DNA of 64,000 nucleotides. It comes from an uncultured Salinisphaerales bacterium (lineage in GTDB: Bacteria; Pseudomonadota; Gammaproteobacteria; Nevskiales; CAJXLF01). Every line of letters begins with the position of its first letter. The stretch's first letter is position 1. The stretch covers positions 272,761 to 336,760 of the forward strand of contig CAJXLF010000001.1 of the NCBI GenBank assembly GCA_913055805.1, written 5' to 3'. Shown in pieces: positions 61,198 to 64,000 of this stretch. A program made the translations under genes and the position numbers. A model generated the notes under the pieces. That model made no database searches. It was not told the origin of the DNA and saw only the letters and a list, made by a program, of their open reading frames with translations.

Positions 61198-61836
61198 TCA
61201 GTCAGCAGGTGTGATGGGCCAGACGGCGTCGGCGTCGTCAGCGTTATCCAGGGATACCCCCAGGTCATGGGCCCGGCCATCCTTGAGGCCGTAGACGATG
61301 CCATGCACCGCCAGCTTCTGACCGCGTGCCCAAGCGTCCTTGACCACCGTGGTCTGGCTGACGTGATACACCTGCGCCTTCACATTCAGTTCGCACAGCA
61401 TATCGCCCCGGTCGGACTCGGTGGGCAGTGCATCGATTTGTTTGCGCAACACCTGGTACAGCTCGCGGATACTGCGAATCCAGTTGTCCGCCAGGCCCAC
61501 ATGCTGGTCGGTGAGGGCTGCATGCACGCCACCGCAGCCGTAGTGGCCGCAGACAATGATGTGTTCCACTTTCAGAACATCGACAGCGAACTGGATCACC
61601 GAGAGGACGTTGAGGTCACTGTGGTGTACCAGGTTGGCGACATTACGATGCACAAAGACTTCGCCGGGCATCAGGCCGATGACCTGATTGGCGGGTACGC
61701 GGCTGTCCGAGCAGCCGATCCACAGGTAACGCGGCGTTTGCTGTCCGGCAAGACGGGAGAAGAAATCCGGTTGCTGGGCCTGGATTTCTTCCGCCCAGCG
61801 GCGGTTGTTTTCAAGAAGTTGCTTGAGTTCGTCCAT
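61198..61836 (-). CDS. can: Beta-class carbonic anhydrase
   Basis: A 212-residue zinc enzyme that interconverts CO2 and bicarbonate. The ligands are visible: CSDSR (Cys42, with Asp44 and Arg46 of the active dyad) and HYGCGG (His97, Cys100), the same spacing as E. coli Can. AANQVIGLMPGEVFVHRNVA-like sequence (PANQVIGLMPGEVFVHRN) completes the fold. The ribosome site is weak. It leads a two-gene unit with the DUF2279 gene. Confidence 0.95.
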   Translation of the reverse strand: MDELKQLLENNRRWAEEIQAQQPDFFSRLAGQQTPRYLWIGCSDSRVPANQVIGLMPGEVFVHRNVANLVHHSDLNVLSVIQFAVDVLKVEHIIVCGHYGCGGVHAALTDQHVGLADNWIRSIRELYQVLRKQIDALPTESDRGDMLCELNVKAQVYHVSQTTVVKDAWARGQKLAVHGIVYGLKDGRAHDLGVSLDNADDADAVWPITPAD

Positions 61837-61946
61837 ACCTGATTCTATTCAATCCGGGTGAAATACGTATTCGCTCTGCTTTTACAGCTCGCAGACTGGC
61901 GACAGGTGCCGGATAATAGGCCGCTTTGCATCTGACCACCAGTTAT

Positions 61947-63074
61947 ATGGAAACAGCCATTATTCCTTTGCCCGGCTTCAGCGAGCCGGTCAGTTCCATG
62001 ACGCACCTGTTCGGCACGGTGCCTTTTGCGCTTGCCGCGGTGATTGTCATCCTGCGCGCGGTGCAGCGGCCACACTGGGGCGGCAGGGTATTCTGGATCA
62101 GTGTGCTCATTTTCGCGACCATGTTCATGTTATCCATGAGCGGTGTCTACCATTTGCTGGAACCGGGTGGCACGGCCCGCCTGGTGCTGCAGTACCTGGA
62201 TCATGCGGCGATTTTTACCCTGATCGCCGGAACCTTCATCACCGCACACGGCATCCTTTTTACCGGTGTCTGGCGCTGGGGCATGGTGGTGCTGATGCTG
62301 GCGGTGATTGCCACCGCAATTCCGCTGGTGATGGTGTATTTCAGCGATATGCCGGAATGGCTGAGCCTGACGCTGTATCTGACCATGGGCTGGCTGGGCG
62401 TGATTTCGGGCGTCAAGCTGTGGCGGCGTTTCGGTTATCGTTTCATTCGTTTCCTGCTATGGGGTGGCATCGCCTACAGCATCGGCGCCGTGGCGGAATT
62501 CATGCGCCAACCGGTACTGATGGAAGGCGTATTCGGTCCGCATGAATTCTTCCATGTGGCTGTGTTGGTCGGGCTGGCCTGTCACTGGATTTTTGTCTGG
62601 CAGATTGCCGACGGCCGTACGCCGATGACCGAAGAAGAAGCCCGGCAATTGAAAACAGTCGAAGGCGTCCAGGACAGTCTTTATCGTGGCGTACCCATCG
62701 TGGCCGACTATGGGGTTCGTGTGGAAGCTGTCGGTCAGGGCTTTGCCCGCGCCCGCCTGCCGTATGCCACGCGCCTGTTACGCCCTGGCGGCAGTATTTC
62801 CGGACCGGCGCTGATGGCTCTTATTGATACCGCCATGTATGCCTTGCTGCTGCATGATTATGGTCACAGCGATATGGATCCGAGTTCGGATGTGCGCATT
62901 CGCTTTCTTGACCGGCACCGCCGGCGCGACATGCTGGCCGAGGCCCGCAGCCTGCTGATGGATGAGGATCTGCTGGTGATCGAAGTCGTGATTACCGGTG
63001 ATGACGCGCCGGAACCCTTTGCCCAGGCCAGCGGTACCTACAAACTGCCGGCCCTGGCTGCTGACAAGTCATGA
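61947..63074 (+). CDS. PAQR/hemolysin III-type membrane domain fused to hotdog thioesterase
   Basis: A 375-residue fusion. Residues 1 to about 222 hold seven helices with the PAQR zinc residues: SGVYH (65-69), Asp85 in YLDHAAIF and HEFFH (199-203), as in hemolysin III and adiponectin-receptor proteins, which are ceramidase-like hydrolases. Residues of about 250-370 form a PaaI-type hotdog domain, with SISGPALMALIDTAMYA around the catalytic Asp. The two activities could release and then hydrolyse acyl chains. The TTG at 61926 is a less likely start than ATG at 61947. Its stop overlaps the next gene (ATGA). Confidence 0.85.
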   Translation: METAIIPLPGFSEPVSSMTHLFGTVPFALAAVIVILRAVQRPHWGGRVFWISVLIFATMFMLSMSGVYHLLEPGGTARLVLQYLDHAAIFTLIAGTFITAHGILFTGVWRWGMVVLMLAVIATAIPLVMVYFSDMPEWLSLTLYLTMGWLGVISGVKLWRRFGYRFIRFLLWGGIAYSIGAVAEFMRQPVLMEGVFGPHEFFHVAVLVGLACHWIFVWQIADGRTPMTEEEARQLKTVEGVQDSLYRGVPIVADYGVRVEAVGQGFARARLPYATRLLRPGGSISGPALMALIDTAMYALLLHDYGHSDMDPSSDVRIRFLDRHRRRDMLAEARSLLMDEDLLVIEVVITGDDAPEPFAQASGTYKLPALAADKS

Positions 63075-63955
63075 GTATCGAGCAGGTCAGCCTTGTCACA
63101 GAGGACGGCTGGTCTCTGGCCGGCACCTGGTACCGTGCCCAGGAACCTGCTTTCGGCGTCAGCGTTGTGTTGTGCGGTGAGTTTGGATACCTGCGCGATG
63201 ACTATGCAGCCTATGCGCGGTACCTGCATGAGCATGGCATGGATGTGCTGTGCTTTGATTACCGCGGCTGTCCCGAAAGTCCATCACCGGCAGGAGAGGG
63301 GCCGCCCCACTTGCTGGACTGGGGGCGGGATATCTCCGCGGCCATGCACTGGGTCACAGAGCGCAAGCCTGGCAACCGGCTCGTACTGGTGAGCCATGGA
63401 CTGGGTGGCTTGCTCACAGGCCTGACCTCTCCACCGCCGGGCCTGCGGGGTATGCTGTGTCTGGCGCCGGCCAACGGTTTTTTCGCCGGCTTGAGTTTTC
63501 TGCAGCGGCGCTGGTTGTGGCTCAGGGCGAGATTCCTTTGGCCGTTATTGCGTCTGACAGGCATGCATCCACAGTTGCCACAAGGCATTGGCCGGCAGCT
63601 GCCACAGAGCCTGATCAGAGACTGGTCTCATTGGTGTTTTCATCCACAGCCGCCCGTGGATGCCTATGGCGTTTCGCCGCAGCAGAGTTACATGGCATGG
63701 AACAGGCCGATACGCTGCTACAGTTTCGTTACCAACCCTGACGAACCTACGCGCAGCATTCATGAAATCGCAGCGCGTTACCCGCGTGCACCCGTGGAGC
63801 TGGTGCGCAGCGCCTCCGCCGCGCTGCCTGAGGGATTGTCAGGCTACGCCTGTTTTTTCAAGCCGGAGATGCAGCATCATCTCTGGGAGGAAACGCTGCA
63901 CTGGATGCAGCGTGTGGCGCCGGCGCCAGTGGGCGAATCCTTGATTGAAGTCTAG
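63071..63955 (+). CDS. Alpha/beta hydrolase-fold protein lacking the catalytic Ser and His
   Basis: A 294-residue member of the serine aminopeptidase/monoacylglycerol-lipase-like fold. DVLCFDYRGCPES and DWGRDISAAMHW are typical of the family, but the nucleophile elbow reads VSHGLGG (107-113), with Gly where Ser belongs, and the C-terminal GH of the catalytic His appears as GYACFF. It therefore looks like a non-catalytic relative, perhaps a binding or regulatory protein. The start overlaps the PAQR-hotdog stop by four bases, so the two are coupled and probably work together. Confidence 0.82.
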   Translation: MSIEQVSLVTEDGWSLAGTWYRAQEPAFGVSVVLCGEFGYLRDDYAAYARYLHEHGMDVLCFDYRGCPESPSPAGEGPPHLLDWGRDISAAMHWVTERKPGNRLVLVSHGLGGLLTGLTSPPPGLRGMLCLAPANGFFAGLSFLQRRWLWLRARFLWPLLRLTGMHPQLPQGIGRQLPQSLIRDWSHWCFHPQPPVDAYGVSPQQSYMAWNRPIRCYSFVTNPDEPTRSIHEIAARYPRAPVELVRSASAALPEGLSGYACFFKPEMQHHLWEETLHWMQRVAPAPVGESLIEV

Positions 63956-64000
63956 GCTGGCACGGCAGCGGTAGAAGGTACTTCCTTCTGGAAAGCCTTG
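63952..64000 (-). CDS. Possible 3' end of a minus-strand gene
   Basis: The minus strand is open from the window edge and encodes KAFQKEVPSTAAVPA, then TAG. The short, low-complexity C-terminal look and the convergent position beside the hydrolase stop (overlap of three bases) suggest the end of a real gene, but too little is present to name it. Confidence 0.35.
   Translation of the reverse strand, partial: KAFQKEVPSTAAVPA

Overview
The window reads as a chromosomal stretch of a GC-rich, aerobic gammaproteobacterium with a heavy investment in lipids. The lines of evidence are two tandem wax-ester/triacylglycerol synthases, a fused isobutyryl-CoA mutase, an acyl-CoA desaturase with a FabR-like regulator, DUF1302 and DUF1329 envelope proteins, an RND/MMPL lipid exporter module, a Cpx-like envelope-stress system and many metallo-beta-lactamase-fold hydrolases. 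I saw no rRNA, tRNA, CRISPR array, integrase or insertion sequence. The genus cannot be fixed from sequence reading alone.

Layout. 1-8.0 kb: truncated NudL-like Nudix hydrolase, overlapping acyltransferase pair, DUF1244 protein, ApbA-type reductase, MAPEG protein, then a tightly overlapping leftward operon (hotdog thioesterase, MBL hydrolase, class III cyclase). 8.1-16.6 kb: icmF, Tat-exported phosphatase-like lipoprotein, secreted MBL hydrolase, NnrU, desaturase and its divergent TetR regulator with a palindrome over the desaturase promoter. 16.6-20.6 kb: histidine kinase and response regulator divergent from a Spy/CpxP protein with a CpxR-like box between them, then small envelope genes. 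20.6-23.3 kb: sulfide/persulfide module (two YeeE halves, CsoR/CstR-type repressor, TauE, persulfide dioxygenase) around one operator. 23.3-29.8 kb: two extended SDRs, a previously uncalled 45-residue Cys-rich protein, and an operon of BASS transporter, SDR, Nudix-MBL fusion and MBL lipoprotein.

29.7-34 kb: secreted beta-helix CSLREAI protein downstream of a STAND ATPase, with iterated direct repeats between them. 34-50 kb: DUF1329 protein, K+ channel with DUF6394 partner, transglycosylase, unknown secreted Ca-motif protein, crotonase, beta-propeller lipoprotein, molybdopterin enzyme, TVP38-flavin disulfide reductase fusion, DUF2061 protein under a Fur-like box, DUF1302 protein and MgtE. 50-53.4 kb: a three-gene unit (membrane TPR protein, alpha/beta hydrolase, secreted protein) whose last two genes are visibly AT-richer than the rest; this is the best candidate for an undescribed acquired system. 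53.4-59.6 kb: TetR, MMPL transporter, LolA-like protein, outer-membrane barrel and SGNH hydrolase, together looking like an envelope lipid export route. 59.6-64 kb: TauE permease, DUF2279 protein, beta-carbonic anhydrase, PAQR-hotdog fusion and a catalytically dead alpha/beta hydrolase.

How they fit together: storage lipid synthesis, branched acyl-CoA rearrangement, fatty-acid desaturation, acyl-CoA and nucleotide-sugar-like SDR chemistry, and envelope export/surveillance recur across the window. Regulation is mostly local: each TetR, CsoR-type or Cpx-like regulator has a plausible palindrome or box beside it.
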